DNA of 64,000 nt from Gottfriedia luciferensis (GCF_001712755.1 NZ_MDKC01000013.1:186001-250000), one strand, 5' to 3'. Positions 39,199 through 48,621 are shown, numbered from the stretch's first letter. The notes: generated by a model not told the origin, from the sequence alone. Program-made: numbers and translations.

Positions 39199-40703
39199 TG
39201 TCTCATTTCTTATTATGGGTTGTTTTCTCACCTTTATTGGGATTATTACTAGTTTCTTTTGCGCCAAAGAATTCTTATAAGCTTTGGGCATTATTGACTT
39301 CGGTTTTATCATTTGCAGTTACTATACTAGCTTATATAGCAGGTCATAATCATTCTAGTTTAAAAGATTGGAATATTTCATATGATTGGTTTTCATTTGG
39401 AAAATTTTTCGCTGGATCAACTAGATTGTTTCAAGTTAAGTTTGAGCTTGGAGTAGACGGTCTATCATTAGTGATGATTTTACTTACTGGTATTATCTCC
39501 TTAATCGCTGTAATAGCAGGTTACTCTATTAATAAAGGCTCAAAAGGCTTCTATCAACTTCTATTTATTTTACAAGTAGGTATGTTTGGGGTATTTGCAG
39601 CTCAGAACTTAGTGTTATTCTTCTTATTCTTTGAATTAACGCTAGTTCCAATGTTCTTCTTAATTGGCAAATGGGGCCGATTTGATAGTGAACGTGCTGG
39701 ATACCAATTCTTAATTTATAACGGATTAGGATCAGCATTTTTATTATTTGTTATTGCTGTCCTATTTGCTCGCACAGGTACAACAAATTATGAAGTTTTA
39801 GCTAATATCATTCCAATGGGACAACAAACAATTAGTCCAATTTCAGAGCATTTAAAAATGGTTCTATTAATTTGTTTATTAATTGCATTTGCAATCAAAC
39901 TACCATTATTCCCGTTCCATCGATGGATGGTGAATGTTCATACTCAAGCAAATCCTGCTGTAGTAATCATTCACGCTGGTATCCTATTAAAAATTGGAAC
40001 TTACGGTTTAATTCGTTTTGCTTTAGGGATTTTCCCAGAGCAATTTGAAAAAATGTCGACGGCTCTTGCGATTATTGGTGTAATTAATTTACTTTACGGG
40101 GCTTATATTGCTTTAATCCAAAAGGAATTACGTTCTGTATTGGCCTATTCAAGTTTCTCACACATGGGGATTGTTATTATTGGATTAGCAGCAATGAATA
40201 GCGCTGGAATTCAAGGAGCAATTTTACAATCTGTATCTCACGGTTTAATTGCAGCACTTCTATTTTTAATAGTTGGCATGTTAGAAAACCGAGGTGATAC
40301 TACTAGTTTTGACCGTATTTCTGGTCTTTCAAAATCAACTCCAAGACTTGCCGGCTTATTACTTTTTGGCGGTATGGCATCGCTAGGATTACCAGGTCTA
40401 TCAGGTTTCGTAGGAGAATGGCTATCATTTGTTGGTCTTTTCCAATCTCATAAAGCAATTGCAACTGTAGGTACGTTAGGAATCATCTTAACTGCAGCTT
40501 ATATTTTAAGAGCAATTTTACAATTAAGCTTCGGTAAAAGTAGTGAATTTATTTCATCATTCACTGATTTGTCAAAACGTGAAGCAATCGCTTCAGTTAT
40601 TTTAGTATTTGCGATTGTCCTGCTTGGTGTGTACCCGGCTTTCGTAAACGATATGATTGTTTCATCAGTGGATTTTATCATTCAAGGGATTAGAGGTGTA
40701 TAG
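39195..40703 (+). CDS. nuoM: NADH-quinone oxidoreductase subunit M
   Basis: Antiporter-like subunit, 502 aa. Signatures are FFELTLVPMFFLIGKWG, KLPLFPFHRWMVNVHTQANP and LRSVLAYSSFSHMGIVIIG. Starts within the nuoL stop and lies 3 nt before nuoN. Confidence 0.97.
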   Translation: MMSHFLLWVVFSPLLGLLLVSFAPKNSYKLWALLTSVLSFAVTILAYIAGHNHSSLKDWNISYDWFSFGKFFAGSTRLFQVKFELGVDGLSLVMILLTGIISLIAVIAGYSINKGSKGFYQLLFILQVGMFGVFAAQNLVLFFLFFELTLVPMFFLIGKWGRFDSERAGYQFLIYNGLGSAFLLFVIAVLFARTGTTNYEVLANIIPMGQQTISPISEHLKMVLLICLLIAFAIKLPLFPFHRWMVNVHTQANPAVVIIHAGILLKIGTYGLIRFALGIFPEQFEKMSTALAIIGVINLLYGAYIALIQKELRSVLAYSSFSHMGIVIIGLAAMNSAGIQGAILQSVSHGLIAALLFLIVGMLENRGDTTSFDRISGLSKSTPRLAGLLLFGGMASLGLPGLSGFVGEWLSFVGLFQSHKAIATVGTLGIILTAAYILRAILQLSFGKSSEFISSFTDLSKREAIASVILVFAIVLLGVYPAFVNDMIVSSVDFIIQGIRGV

Positions 40704-40706
40704 AAG

Positions 40707-42203
40707 ATGACATGGAAAGCATTATCTGAATTTCAATGGGGAACAATGGGTCCTGAGATTATTCTAGTAGCTGCTGCGCTTCTTCTATTAATCCTTGAAC
40801 TCTTACTACCTAAAAATGCGAGTCGTAAAATAGTCGGTTGGGTTGGTTTACTAAGCGTTGTTGGATCACTAGTATGGTTAATTACGCTTTATTCACATAA
40901 ACCAATAAGCCTATTAGCGGGATCATTTAAATTTGATTCATTTGGGCTTCTCTTTAAAACGATTTTATTAATAGGAGCAATCTTAGTTTTATTACTTGCT
41001 CTTGGAGATAAATCGATTGCGGAGCGCTCAGAATACTACACATTGTTTATTACAGCGTTAATAGGAGCAATGTATATGGCTTCAAGTAGTGATTTAATCA
41101 CATTATTTGTTGGATTAGAGCTACTTTCGATTTCATCTTATATTCTAGTTGGCATTCAAAAGAGAAGAGAAGGCTCTTCTGAGGCTGCACTCAAGTATGT
41201 AATTAACGGCGGTATTTCAACTGCAATAACATTATTCGGACTAAGCTATACTTATGGCTTAACAGGTACAACAAATATTACTGAAATGAATTTGGCACTT
41301 CAACAAGGAATTCCGAGCAGTAATGGATTTCTAATGATCTTAGCATTTGTGCTAGTATTTGTTGGATTATCATTTAAACTTGCGTCTGTTCCGTTCCATA
41401 TGTGGGCTCCAGATGTATATGAAGGTGCTCCAACCCCTGTAACAGCATTTTTAGCAACAGTTTCAAAAACAGGTGGGTTTATTATCGTACTTCGCATCTT
41501 CTTAGCAATTTTCACGGGTGCATTATTGATGAAGGAACAAAAATCTGTTTTTGAAGTAATGCAACCAGTTGTTGCTACATTGGCTGCGTTATCGATGATT
41601 ATTGGTAATACAATTGCTTTAAAACAAAACAGTCTAAAGCGTATACTTGCTTACTCAGGTATTGCACACGGTGGTTATGTTCTAGTTGCATTTGTAAGTA
41701 TTTCGCCATTCATGTTTGAGGGAATCTGGTTCTATTTATTAGCTTATACATTCATGACAATCGGTATTTTAACAATTGTCTACAATGTACAACAACAAAG
41801 GGGATCTGACTCTTTATCATCATTTGCAGGGTTAATTAAAACGAATCCATTTTTAGCGATTACAATGACAATATTTGTGTTATCGCTAGCAGGTATTCCA
41901 TTAACTGCAGGGTTTATAGGGAAGTTAAATATTTTCTTGGGGGCTTTCGTGCAAGTTAAAGGATATTATGTATTAGGTGGAATTCTACTTTTAACTACAG
42001 TAGTATCTTATTTTTACTATTTTGGCATCCTTCAAAATATTTTCTTTAGAAGTGGTGAAGAACGTAAAATTGTACTTCCTAAGACACATCTATTCGTTGT
42101 ATTGGTTTGTGCTGTTTTAACAATTGTATTGGGGATTAAACCATCATTAGCATTAGATGTATTTCATAAGCTAGACATTGTGAAAGACTTCTTTATGGCG
42201 TAA
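40707..42203 (+). CDS. nuoN: NADH-quinone oxidoreductase subunit N
   Basis: Antiporter-like subunit, 498 aa. GLELLSISSYILVGI, KLASVPFHMWAPDVYEGAPTPVTAFLATVSKTGGF and LKRILAYSGIAHGGYVL are diagnostic. It is the last gene of the operon; no nuoE, nuoF or nuoG genes follow or precede it. Confidence 0.97.
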   Translation: MTWKALSEFQWGTMGPEIILVAAALLLLILELLLPKNASRKIVGWVGLLSVVGSLVWLITLYSHKPISLLAGSFKFDSFGLLFKTILLIGAILVLLLALGDKSIAERSEYYTLFITALIGAMYMASSSDLITLFVGLELLSISSYILVGIQKRREGSSEAALKYVINGGISTAITLFGLSYTYGLTGTTNITEMNLALQQGIPSSNGFLMILAFVLVFVGLSFKLASVPFHMWAPDVYEGAPTPVTAFLATVSKTGGFIIVLRIFLAIFTGALLMKEQKSVFEVMQPVVATLAALSMIIGNTIALKQNSLKRILAYSGIAHGGYVLVAFVSISPFMFEGIWFYLLAYTFMTIGILTIVYNVQQQRGSDSLSSFAGLIKTNPFLAITMTIFVLSLAGIPLTAGFIGKLNIFLGAFVQVKGYYVLGGILLLTTVVSYFYYFGILQNIFFRSGEERKIVLPKTHLFVVLVCAVLTIVLGIKPSLALDVFHKLDIVKDFFMA

Positions 42204-42217
42204 AATATATTTAAATT

Positions 42218-42246
42218 AAAAGTGTAGGTTGATTCCTACACTTTTT
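42218..42246 (+). terminator. Terminator of the nuo operon
   Basis: AAAAGTGTAGG pairs with CCTACACTTTTT around a 6-nt loop. Confidence 0.85.
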
Positions 42247-42272
42247 AATTTGTAGAAAAAGTATAAAATTAG

Positions 42273-42343
42273 TTTTTCAGACTGTTTGAAATTGCTTGTA
42301 CTAAAAAAACATAAGCTAAAAATGCAACTAGGCAATCTGAAAG
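42273..42343. repeat. Second intergenic inverted-repeat element
   Basis: Left end TTTTTCAGACTGTT (42273-42286), right end CAATCTGAAAG (42333-42343) in inverted orientation, about 46 bp enclosed. The left 14-mer equals the minus strand at 6389-6402. No coding content. Confidence 0.4.
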
Positions 42344-42380
42344 TTTTTCTATAAAAATCGAGCGAAAAGAGGACGAAAAA

Positions 42381-42617
42381 TTGGAAGCTTTAGTTGGGAC
42401 AGAAGCGTTATTAGCAATAATTGTCCATTTATTTTTCATTATTTTAACTTGGTGGGCTTTAACCGCAATTAAGTGGGAGAGTATTATGAAAAAAGGTCAT
42501 GTCGCCCAAATTCGACTTTTTATGGTGCTATTGACGATTACAATTTCCTCTGCTGTAAGTAGTTTTTTCTTAGACTATCTTCAATATACAAAAAACATTA
42601 CATATTTATTGAAATAA
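42381..42617 (+). CDS. ywzB: DUF1146 small membrane protein (YwzB)
   Basis: A 78-aa protein with two helices (about residues 6-28 and 44-66) and the family segments WWALTAIKWE and FLDYLQYTKN. The start is TTG 42381 with AGAGGA upstream. Position just before ywmB-murA fits B. subtilis ywzB. Function unknown. Confidence 0.82.
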   Translation: MEALVGTEALLAIIVHLFFIILTWWALTAIKWESIMKKGHVAQIRLFMVLLTITISSAVSSFFLDYLQYTKNITYLLK

Positions 42618-42618
42618 T

Positions 42619-42690
42619 TTGTCAAAAAGTATGTTACGATGTATCGTATAAACCCCTCTCTACCTGTGAAAAATGGAAGTAAGAGAGGGG
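42619..42690 (+). promoter_or_regulatory. Promoter and SD-sequestering hairpin before ywmB
   Basis: TTGTCA (42619-42624), N17, TATCGT (42642-42647) is a weak promoter. The transcript would begin with CCCCTCTCT (42653-42661), which pairs perfectly over 9 bp with AGAGAGGGG (42682-42690). That right arm contains the ribosome-binding site of ywmB (ATG 42698), so translation should be restrained unless the stem opens. Confidence 0.5.
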
Positions 42691-42697
42691 ATTATTT

Positions 42698-43417
42698 ATG
42701 AAAAAGACTATGTACTTATTTTTAATTACTATTACTTTTGCTTCTGCACTATTTTTTAATTGGGGTAAGATCGGTATGGCTGACACTGGTGTAGGCCAAT
42801 TGAACCGTTTTGCAGACGTATTAAATAAAAAAGACATTTCGGTTACAAGTTGGAATTTATACGCAAGAGAAGCTAAAATGAATACTTCGGTGTCCAAAAT
42901 AATCAGTAAATATAAAAATGATTTTAAAAATTTTAAGTGGACGAAAACTGACAATGGTAATAAAATAATTGGTACGTTTAACCATAAATTGGTCACAGAA
43001 AGAATCGTTGTTACATCTACTGGCAATAACAGCAGCTATGTAATTTATGAACTTAGTGGGACTAAATGGGACCAGCATGCTGAAAAAGAAACAAATAAAC
43101 TGATCAAGAACTCATTGGAAAATATTTTTAGTAAAGAACCTACTTTTTTTACTTGTATAAAGGGGACAATGGGTGGTAAACTTGAAGGTGTTTTGCAGGG
43201 TATAAAAAATGATTTTTTGGGGACTTTTAAAGCAACAAAAATTGAAGAAATAAAAGAAGGGGCATTCGTCTCTGTTTCAGCATATACTGAACAGTGGAAT
43301 GACGCTCTGGTTGCAAATGGCAAAAAAATTAATTTACAAATTGCAATACGTGAAAACAATGTTGATAAATCAACGACAATTATTATTGGCACACCGATTA
43401 TAACAGTAGAATATTGA
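42698..43417 (+). CDS. ywmB: YwmB-family secreted protein (TATA-box-binding-like fold)
   Basis: A 239-aa protein with an N-terminal signal segment (KKTMYLFLITITFASALFF), then a soluble domain. It lies immediately upstream of murA, the position of B. subtilis ywmB, and has the family length. Segment similarity is low by eye, so the call rests mainly on context. Function is not known; an envelope location is likely. Its SD is inside a hairpin. Confidence 0.68.
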   Translation: MKKTMYLFLITITFASALFFNWGKIGMADTGVGQLNRFADVLNKKDISVTSWNLYAREAKMNTSVSKIISKYKNDFKNFKWTKTDNGNKIIGTFNHKLVTERIVVTSTGNNSSYVIYELSGTKWDQHAEKETNKLIKNSLENIFSKEPTFFTCIKGTMGGKLEGVLQGIKNDFLGTFKATKIEEIKEGAFVSVSAYTEQWNDALVANGKKINLQIAIRENNVDKSTTIIIGTPIITVEY

Positions 43418-43449
43418 TAGATCTATTTTAGGACACGGAGGGGAAAAGT

Positions 43450-44754
43450 TTGGATAAAATCATTGTCCGTGGCGGGAAACAGCTTCAAGGCACAGTTCGT
43501 GTAGAGGGTGCAAAAAATGCTGTCTTACCAGTTCTTGCTGCAGCGCTACTAGCTAGTGAAGGAAAAAATATAATTCATGACGTACCAACTCTATCTGACG
43601 TTTACACGATTAACGAAGTTCTTCGTAATTTAAATACAGAGGTTGGGTTCAAAAATAATACAGTAACAGTTGATGCTTCAAAGGATTTACATGTTGAAGC
43701 ACCATTTGAATATGTTCGTAAAATGCGAGCATCTATTCTTGTAATGGGACCACTTTTAGCAAGAAATGGTCATGCACGTGTAGCGCTACCAGGTGGATGT
43801 GCGATTGGATCTAGACCAATTGAACAGCACTTAAAAGGATTTGAAGCGATGGGAGCTCAAATTACGGTTGGTAATGGTTTTGTAGAAGCAAAATCAAACG
43901 GTCGTTTAAAAGGAGCTAAAATCTATTTAGATTTCCCAAGCGTAGGTGCAACAGAAAATATTATGTCTGCAGCAGCACTTGCAGAAGGAACAACAATTCT
44001 TGAAAATGCTGCAAAAGAACCTGAAATTGTTGACTTAGCAAATTTCATTAATGCAATGGGTGGTAAAGTTCGTGGTGCTGGAACAGGCACTATTCGAATT
44101 GAAGGTGTACCAACATTATTTGGTACAACTCATCACATTATTCCAGACCGTATTGAAGCTGGAACATTTATGGTAGCAGCAGCAATTACGAATGGAAACG
44201 TACTAATTGAAAATGCGGTTCCAGAACATTTAAGCTCAGTTGTAGCGAAAATGCGTGAAATGGGAGTAACAATTATCGAAGAGGAAGAAGGTCTTCGTGT
44301 AATTGGTACAGACAATTTAAAACCTGTAGACATCAAAACAATGCCTCATCCAGGCTTCCCAACAGATATGCAATCACAAATGATGGCACTTCTATTAAAA
44401 GCTAATGGAACAGGCATGATTACTGAAACAGTATTCGAAAATCGTTTTATGCATGTGGAAGAATTCCGACGCATGAATGCAAATATTAAAATTGAAGGTC
44501 GATCAACTATTATTCATGGACCAAATGATCTTCAAGGAGCAGAAGTAGCTGCTACGGATTTACGTGCTGCTGCATCACTTATCCTTGCTGGTCTTGTTGT
44601 AGATGGATATACTCGTGTTACTGAATTAAAACATTTAGATCGTGGTTATGTAAATTTTCATGAAAAGCTTGCTGCACTTGGAGCGGACATTGAACGTGTA
44701 AACGAACCAAGCACAGCTGTAGAGGAAGAAACACTAAAAGATTTACAAGCGTAA
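43450..44754 (+). CDS. murA: UDP-N-acetylglucosamine 1-carboxyvinyltransferase
   Basis: First committed step of peptidoglycan synthesis: transfers enolpyruvate from PEP to UDP-GlcNAc. It is 434 aa. The N-terminus is [21 protein letters not shown] and the catalytic Cys is in [16 protein letters not shown] near residue 117, which is the fosfomycin target. TTG start 43450 with GGAGGGG upstream. It corresponds to murAA by its neighbours ywmB and spoIID. Confidence 0.97.
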   Translation: MDKIIVRGGKQLQGTVRVEGAKNAVLPVLAAALLASEGKNIIHDVPTLSDVYTINEVLRNLNTEVGFKNNTVTVDASKDLHVEAPFEYVRKMRASILVMGPLLARNGHARVALPGGCAIGSRPIEQHLKGFEAMGAQITVGNGFVEAKSNGRLKGAKIYLDFPSVGATENIMSAAALAEGTTILENAAKEPEIVDLANFINAMGGKVRGAGTGTIRIEGVPTLFGTTHHIIPDRIEAGTFMVAAAITNGNVLIENAVPEHLSSVVAKMREMGVTIIEEEEGLRVIGTDNLKPVDIKTMPHPGFPTDMQSQMMALLLKANGTGMITETVFENRFMHVEEFRRMNANIKIEGRSTIIHGPNDLQGAEVAATDLRAAASLILAGLVVDGYTRVTELKHLDRGYVNFHEKLAALGADIERVNEPSTAVEEETLKDLQA

Positions 44755-44769
44755 ACTAAAAACTAATTC

Positions 44770-44815
44770 AAATGCCTGGCACTTTGTGTTACCCCACATA
44801 GAGTCGGGCATTTTT
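44770..44815 (+). terminator. Terminator after murA
   Basis: AAATGCCTGGC pairs imperfectly with GTCGGGCATTT, followed by T-rich sequence. Confidence 0.7.
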
Positions 44816-45032
44816 GCATTTTCATGCAACTTTCTACTATCAGTTATAGACAGAAACCTTATAAAATATTCTAAAAATAAAAAAAAATAATACATTTTGT
44901 TAAAAGAATCTAATTTGGAATCAATCTATTATTTGTTCTAAATGCTTGTCCATATACATAAATTATCTTTAGAAAGGGCAATTAGTTGGAAATTGTCATT
45001 TAAAGTTGTTTTGAAATGGATAGGAGGAAAAT

Positions 45033-46046
45033 ATGAAGTCATTTAAAACATTAATCACTGCAGGATTAACTACTTGCTCAGTCGTTATTATTATCCCTAC
45101 ATTGCTTGTTCTACCATTTCATAGCCATACAGATGGTAGATTGGTTGATCAGCTACAGAAAAAAGCAAACCAAGTCGCAGCAGCGAACAAAAATGACAAT
45201 CTAAGTATTGAAGTTTTTAGAACAAAAACACAAAAAGTTGAAAAACTACCACTCGAGGAATACGTATTAGGAGTAGTAGCATCAGAAATGCCAGCAAAAT
45301 TTGAAACAGAAGCACTAAAAGCACAAAGTTTAAGTGCAAGAACATTTATCATCAAACGATTGAAAGAAGGAAAACCGCTTGATGAGGGTGGAATTGTTGA
45401 TGATTCAGTTAACTTTCAAGTCTTTCAGGATCGTGATGACCTGAAGAAAAGATATGGCGCTGAATACGATAAAAATATAGCTAAAATTGAAAAAGCTGTC
45501 AAAGCCACTGAAGGACAAATACTAACTTACAATGGACAACCTATAACTGCTTCATTCTTCTCCACAAGCAATGGATACACAGAAAACTCCGAAGAATATT
45601 GGAAAAATAGTGTACCATATTTGAAAAGCGTACCGAGTCCTTGGGATTCTGTTGCTCCAGACTATATATCAAAAAAATCATTTACAATAAGTGATTTTGA
45701 AAAGAAACTTAATGTAAAAATTAATAAGTCAGACATAGGGAAAGTCACTTCGAGAACAAAAGGTAAACGTGTAGAACAAGTGGCGTTTGGTAAAAAAACT
45801 CTTTCAGGGAAAGAAATTAGAGAAAAACTAGACCTACGTTCAACAGATTTTTCTTGGGAGCGTTCAGGTAATGAAATCATCATTACAACAAAAGGTTTTG
45901 GCCATGGAGTAGGTATGAGTCAATACGGAGCAAATGAGCTTGCTAAACAAGGAAAAACATACGCTGAGATCGTTAAGTATTATTATAAGGGTATCAACAT
46001 AAAGAAGCTTAGTAAGAAGGATTATGATCAACTGGAGAAGCTTTAA
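45033..46046 (+). CDS. spoIID: Stage II sporulation protein D (SpoIID)
   Basis: Lytic transglycosylase of the SpoIIDMP engulfment complex, membrane-anchored in the mother cell, 337 aa. It has an N-terminal anchor (residues 7-27). The SpoIID domain contains LPLEEYVLGVVASEMPAKFETEALKAQSLSART with the catalytic Glu in ASEMP, SFFSTSNGYTEN, and the end GFGHGVGMSQYGANELAKQGKTY. SD AGGAGG upstream. In B. subtilis it is transcribed by sigma-E; I could not place a convincing sigma-E promoter in 44816-45032. Confidence 0.95.
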   Translation: MKSFKTLITAGLTTCSVVIIIPTLLVLPFHSHTDGRLVDQLQKKANQVAAANKNDNLSIEVFRTKTQKVEKLPLEEYVLGVVASEMPAKFETEALKAQSLSARTFIIKRLKEGKPLDEGGIVDDSVNFQVFQDRDDLKKRYGAEYDKNIAKIEKAVKATEGQILTYNGQPITASFFSTSNGYTENSEEYWKNSVPYLKSVPSPWDSVAPDYISKKSFTISDFEKKLNVKINKSDIGKVTSRTKGKRVEQVAFGKKTLSGKEIREKLDLRSTDFSWERSGNEIIITTKGFGHGVGMSQYGANELAKQGKTYAEIVKYYYKGINIKKLSKKDYDQLEKL

Positions 46047-46061
46047 GTACGGTACATTAAG

Positions 46062-46088
46062 ACAGACCTAATTTAGGTCTGTTTTTTT
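46062..46088 (+). terminator. Terminator after spoIID
   Basis: ACAGACCTAA pairs with TTAGGTCTGT, followed by T7. Confidence 0.9.
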
Positions 46089-46134
46089 GTATAACCGCTA
46101 CTATTGGTATTATATGAAAAGAAGAAAATAACTT

Positions 46135-46182
46135 AAAAACACTCTAAACTGAACTAATATTCGTCCATTTAGAGTGTTTTTT
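46135..46182. terminator. Bidirectional terminator between spoIID and oppA
   Basis: AAAAACACTCTAAA pairs with TTTAGAGTGTTTTT, with T runs in both directions. It probably ends the minus-strand oppA transcript. Sequence 46183-46319 shows nothing else. Confidence 0.75.
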
Positions 46183-46319
46183 GGTTAAATAAAGTATTTA
46201 CCTTTGGAAATTAAAAAGTTAATAGCAGAAATACTAGTGTTATTTGCAACATGCAGGTTCAATTTCAGTTCCTTACGATACAGAAGATTACACTACATTT
46301 CCACTTCTTTTCTTATCTC

Positions 46320-47939
46320 TTACTGCTTTTGAGCATATTTATAATAAAAATACCCAACAAATGGACGTACCTTTATGTTTTTTACATTTGATTTTTGCAA
46401 GTATACATAGCCAGCTTGGTAAACTGGAGCAATCGCAGCATCATCTAGTAAAAGATCTTCAGCATTATGAAGGAGCTGAGTACGTTCTTTTTCGTTTTGT
46501 AAGCTGATTGTATTTGCTTTTTGAATAAATCCATCATATTGAGAGTTTTTATAATTTAATACATTTAAAGCCGATTTAGAGGTAAATAGCTCTAAATATG
46601 TCGTTGGATCTGGATAATCAGCACCCCATGTATCTAGAGAGAGATCATAGTTTCCTTGCTGACGCAATTCGAATTTTTGTTGTGCAGGCTGTACGACAAT
46701 ATTAACTGTTAGACCTTTTAAATTTGTTTCTAATTGTGATTTTAAATATTCACCGATTTTACGCGATGTATTGTTATCACTTACAAGTAATGAAATTGTA
46801 GCTTTTGATTTACCACTTTCAGATAAAGCTTCTTTAAAGAGTGATTTAGCCTCCTCTAAACTTACTGTAGAAGGATGAGACGTTGAGCTAACAAAGTCGA
46901 CGCCTTTAGAGTTTTTTACTAAACCTTTAGGAATAATTCGATCAGTAGGAATAGAACCATCGTTTAATAGCGTTGTACTAATGTCCTCTTTATTAAAGCC
47001 ATTTGCGATTGCCTTACGCACTTTTAGATTTGCTAAAAATGGATTTTTTTGATTAAAGCTAATGTAAGAGATAATTGGCATTGCTAATTTGTTTAATTCT
47101 TTATTACCTTTATAACGATCGATAACATTAGAATCAATAATCGCTTGGTCAAGTTCACCAGTTTCATAGAGATTAACTGCAGTTGTTGTTTCTTTCATGA
47201 TTTTAACGTCAATTTTATTTACATGGACATTCTTTTTATCATAGTATTGTGGATTTTTTGTCATTGTGAATCCAGCTTCATGATCCCATTTACTTACAAC
47301 GTAAGGACCGTTATATAAAGTTGTATTTGCTTCTAAACCATATTTGCTACCTTGCTCCTTAACGAATTTTTCATTTAACGGGAAGAACATCGGTAAACTA
47401 GTCAGTTGAATGAAATATGGAATAGGGCGTTCAAGTTTAATTTGTAATGTTTTATCGTCTAGTGCAGTTACCCCGAGTTTATCCACAGATAACTTTCCTT
47501 GGTTAATTTCTTTTGCATTTTCAATATCATATAAATCGTATGCAAACTGAGCTTTAGTATTTGGATCAACAGCTCGTTTCATTGCAAAAACAAAATCTTT
47601 TGCCGTTACTGGGTCTCCATTTGAATATTTAGCATCTCTTAAAGTAAATGTATAGACTTTACCATCCGTACTAACTTTATGTGATAATGCAGCAGCGGGA
47701 ACGTAATCTCCTTTTTCATTTGGCATATAAAGACCTTCCATTACGCTATTAAGTGCGTTCAATGATGGTCCATCTAAAGCTAATGAACTATCAAGACTTA
47801 CAATATCTGAAGTATCCATTAAATGTAGCGTGTGATCATTTGAATTCGAAGTTGCCTGATTTGATTCTTGTCCACAGCCCGCTAGTGCCAATGTGAGTAA
47901 TAAAGTAATTGATATGAAAGTTTTCTTAGTAAATATCAT
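46320..47939 (-). CDS. Oligopeptide ABC transporter substrate-binding lipoprotein (OppA type)
   Basis: A 539-aa SBP_bac_5 family lipoprotein. The lipobox is LALAGCGQ with Cys near residue 22. Typical segments are GLYMPNEKGDYVPAAALSHK, SNGDPVTAKDFVFAMKRAVD, VRKAIANGFNKEDI and LDTWGADYPDPTTYLELF. It stands alone with no permease or ATPase genes, so it must feed transporters encoded elsewhere. The SD AAGGAG precedes the start. A T-box riboswitch with a predicted Trp specifier lies upstream, pointing to uptake of tryptophan-containing peptides. Confidence 0.93.
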   Translation of the reverse strand: MIFTKKTFISITLLLTLALAGCGQESNQATSNSNDHTLHLMDTSDIVSLDSSLALDGPSLNALNSVMEGLYMPNEKGDYVPAAALSHKVSTDGKVYTFTLRDAKYSNGDPVTAKDFVFAMKRAVDPNTKAQFAYDLYDIENAKEINQGKLSVDKLGVTALDDKTLQIKLERPIPYFIQLTSLPMFFPLNEKFVKEQGSKYGLEANTTLYNGPYVVSKWDHEAGFTMTKNPQYYDKKNVHVNKIDVKIMKETTTAVNLYETGELDQAIIDSNVIDRYKGNKELNKLAMPIISYISFNQKNPFLANLKVRKAIANGFNKEDISTTLLNDGSIPTDRIIPKGLVKNSKGVDFVSSTSHPSTVSLEEAKSLFKEALSESGKSKATISLLVSDNNTSRKIGEYLKSQLETNLKGLTVNIVVQPAQQKFELRQQGNYDLSLDTWGADYPDPTTYLELFTSKSALNVLNYKNSQYDGFIQKANTISLQNEKERTQLLHNAEDLLLDDAAIAPVYQAGYVYLQKSNVKNIKVRPFVGYFYYKYAQKQ

Positions 47940-47965
47940 TTTATTTTTTCTCTCCTTATTTTTGG

Positions 47966-48290
47966 GTACAAAAAAAGAGTCCCCGCCTTATAGAAAGGAC
48001 GAGGACTCCCGTGGTGCCACCTTAATTAGCCTAAAACGATTAGACTCACTTTGCAGTATCAAAACAAATGAATTGAACTACCTTGTGACAAAAAAGCAGT
48101 ATCGAAACATGAGTTTTTAATACCTGTCTCTTTTATCGGTGAGACGTCCGCCAAAGCCTACTGCATAAATAAATGGTTCGGTTTGGGTGCTCAGAAGCCC
48201 ATTCAAAAATATGTCCGTACTGACTTGCACCAACCGTCAGCTCTCTGAAACTTTCATATAATCTACTCTTCTTCATCATCGCAAAAAATA
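47966..48290 (-). ncRNA. T-box riboswitch leader of oppA, predicted tryptophan-specific
   Basis: On the minus strand the T-box sequence AAGGTGGCACCACGG maps to 48009-48023. It is followed by a terminator (GAGTCC..GGGACTC then T7, 47966-48008) that competes with the antiterminator. Upstream is a Stem I with the AGTA loop-E segment, the GGTTGGTGCAAGTCAG distal part, and the specifier strand TTTTGAATGGGCTTCT. Lower-helix pairing AGAAG/CTTCT and upper-helix ATATG/CATAT leave GAA-TGG-G in the specifier loop, so the codon is TGG (Trp). Uncharged tRNA-Trp would allow read-through into oppA. Confidence 0.85.
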
Positions 48291-48420
48291 TATAATGACT
48301 GAAATAATTTTTAAGTTTAAGTTTTTAATACATCGTACAAGCTTGTAGTGTGATTATATTTTGTAAAAAAGAAAAATGCAAGAAAAATATTTTATTAACT
48401 TCATAATGAGATTTATTAAC

Positions 48421-48507
48421 TTATCCACAAATATTGTGTATAAACCTTTTAGAATTGTGGATAAATCGCTTTCATTTGTTAATATTGTTCAAGTATTTTG
48501 TGGATTA
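48421..48507. promoter_or_regulatory. DnaA-box cluster upstream of spoIIQ
   Basis: Perfect TTATCCACA at 48421-48429 (+) and 48456-48464 (-). One-mismatch boxes TTATACACA at 48435-48443 (-) and TAATCCACA at 48499-48507 (-). They occupy the gap between the oppA leader and spoIIQ, together with the sigma-F promoter. Confidence 0.5.
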
Positions 48508-48573
48508 GTGTGAATTAGTTTGAAATTGTGTGGAAAAATAAGAATTTTGTCGAACTAAAATTTTCTAAATTGC

Positions 48574-48602
48574 GTATATAATTCCAGAAATCTGTTGACA
48601 AT
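48574..48602 (+). promoter_or_regulatory. Sigma-F promoter of spoIIQ
   Basis: GTATA (48574-48578), N15, GTTGACAAT (48594-48602), fitting GYWTA-N15-GGNNANAHT with one mismatch. The same G-to-T mismatch is seen at spoIIR. spoIIQ is sigma-F dependent in B. subtilis. Confidence 0.65.
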
Positions 48603-48621
48603 GATTGCAGAGGTGATAAGG

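Noticed and set aside
46244-46507. Plus-strand frame of 87 aa overlapping the 3' end of oppA
   Set aside because: Most of it lies antisense to the well-supported oppA gene, it has no SD, and it resembles no family.
47893-48120. Plus-strand frame of 75 aa over the T-box leader
   Set aside because: It runs across the terminator and T-box on the opposite strand; the RNA element explains the sequence.
48547-48553. Spo0A box TGTCGAA upstream of spoIIQ
   Set aside because: A single heptamer match is expected by chance, and a sigma-F promoter already explains spoIIQ expression. The same heptamer occurs near 27046.
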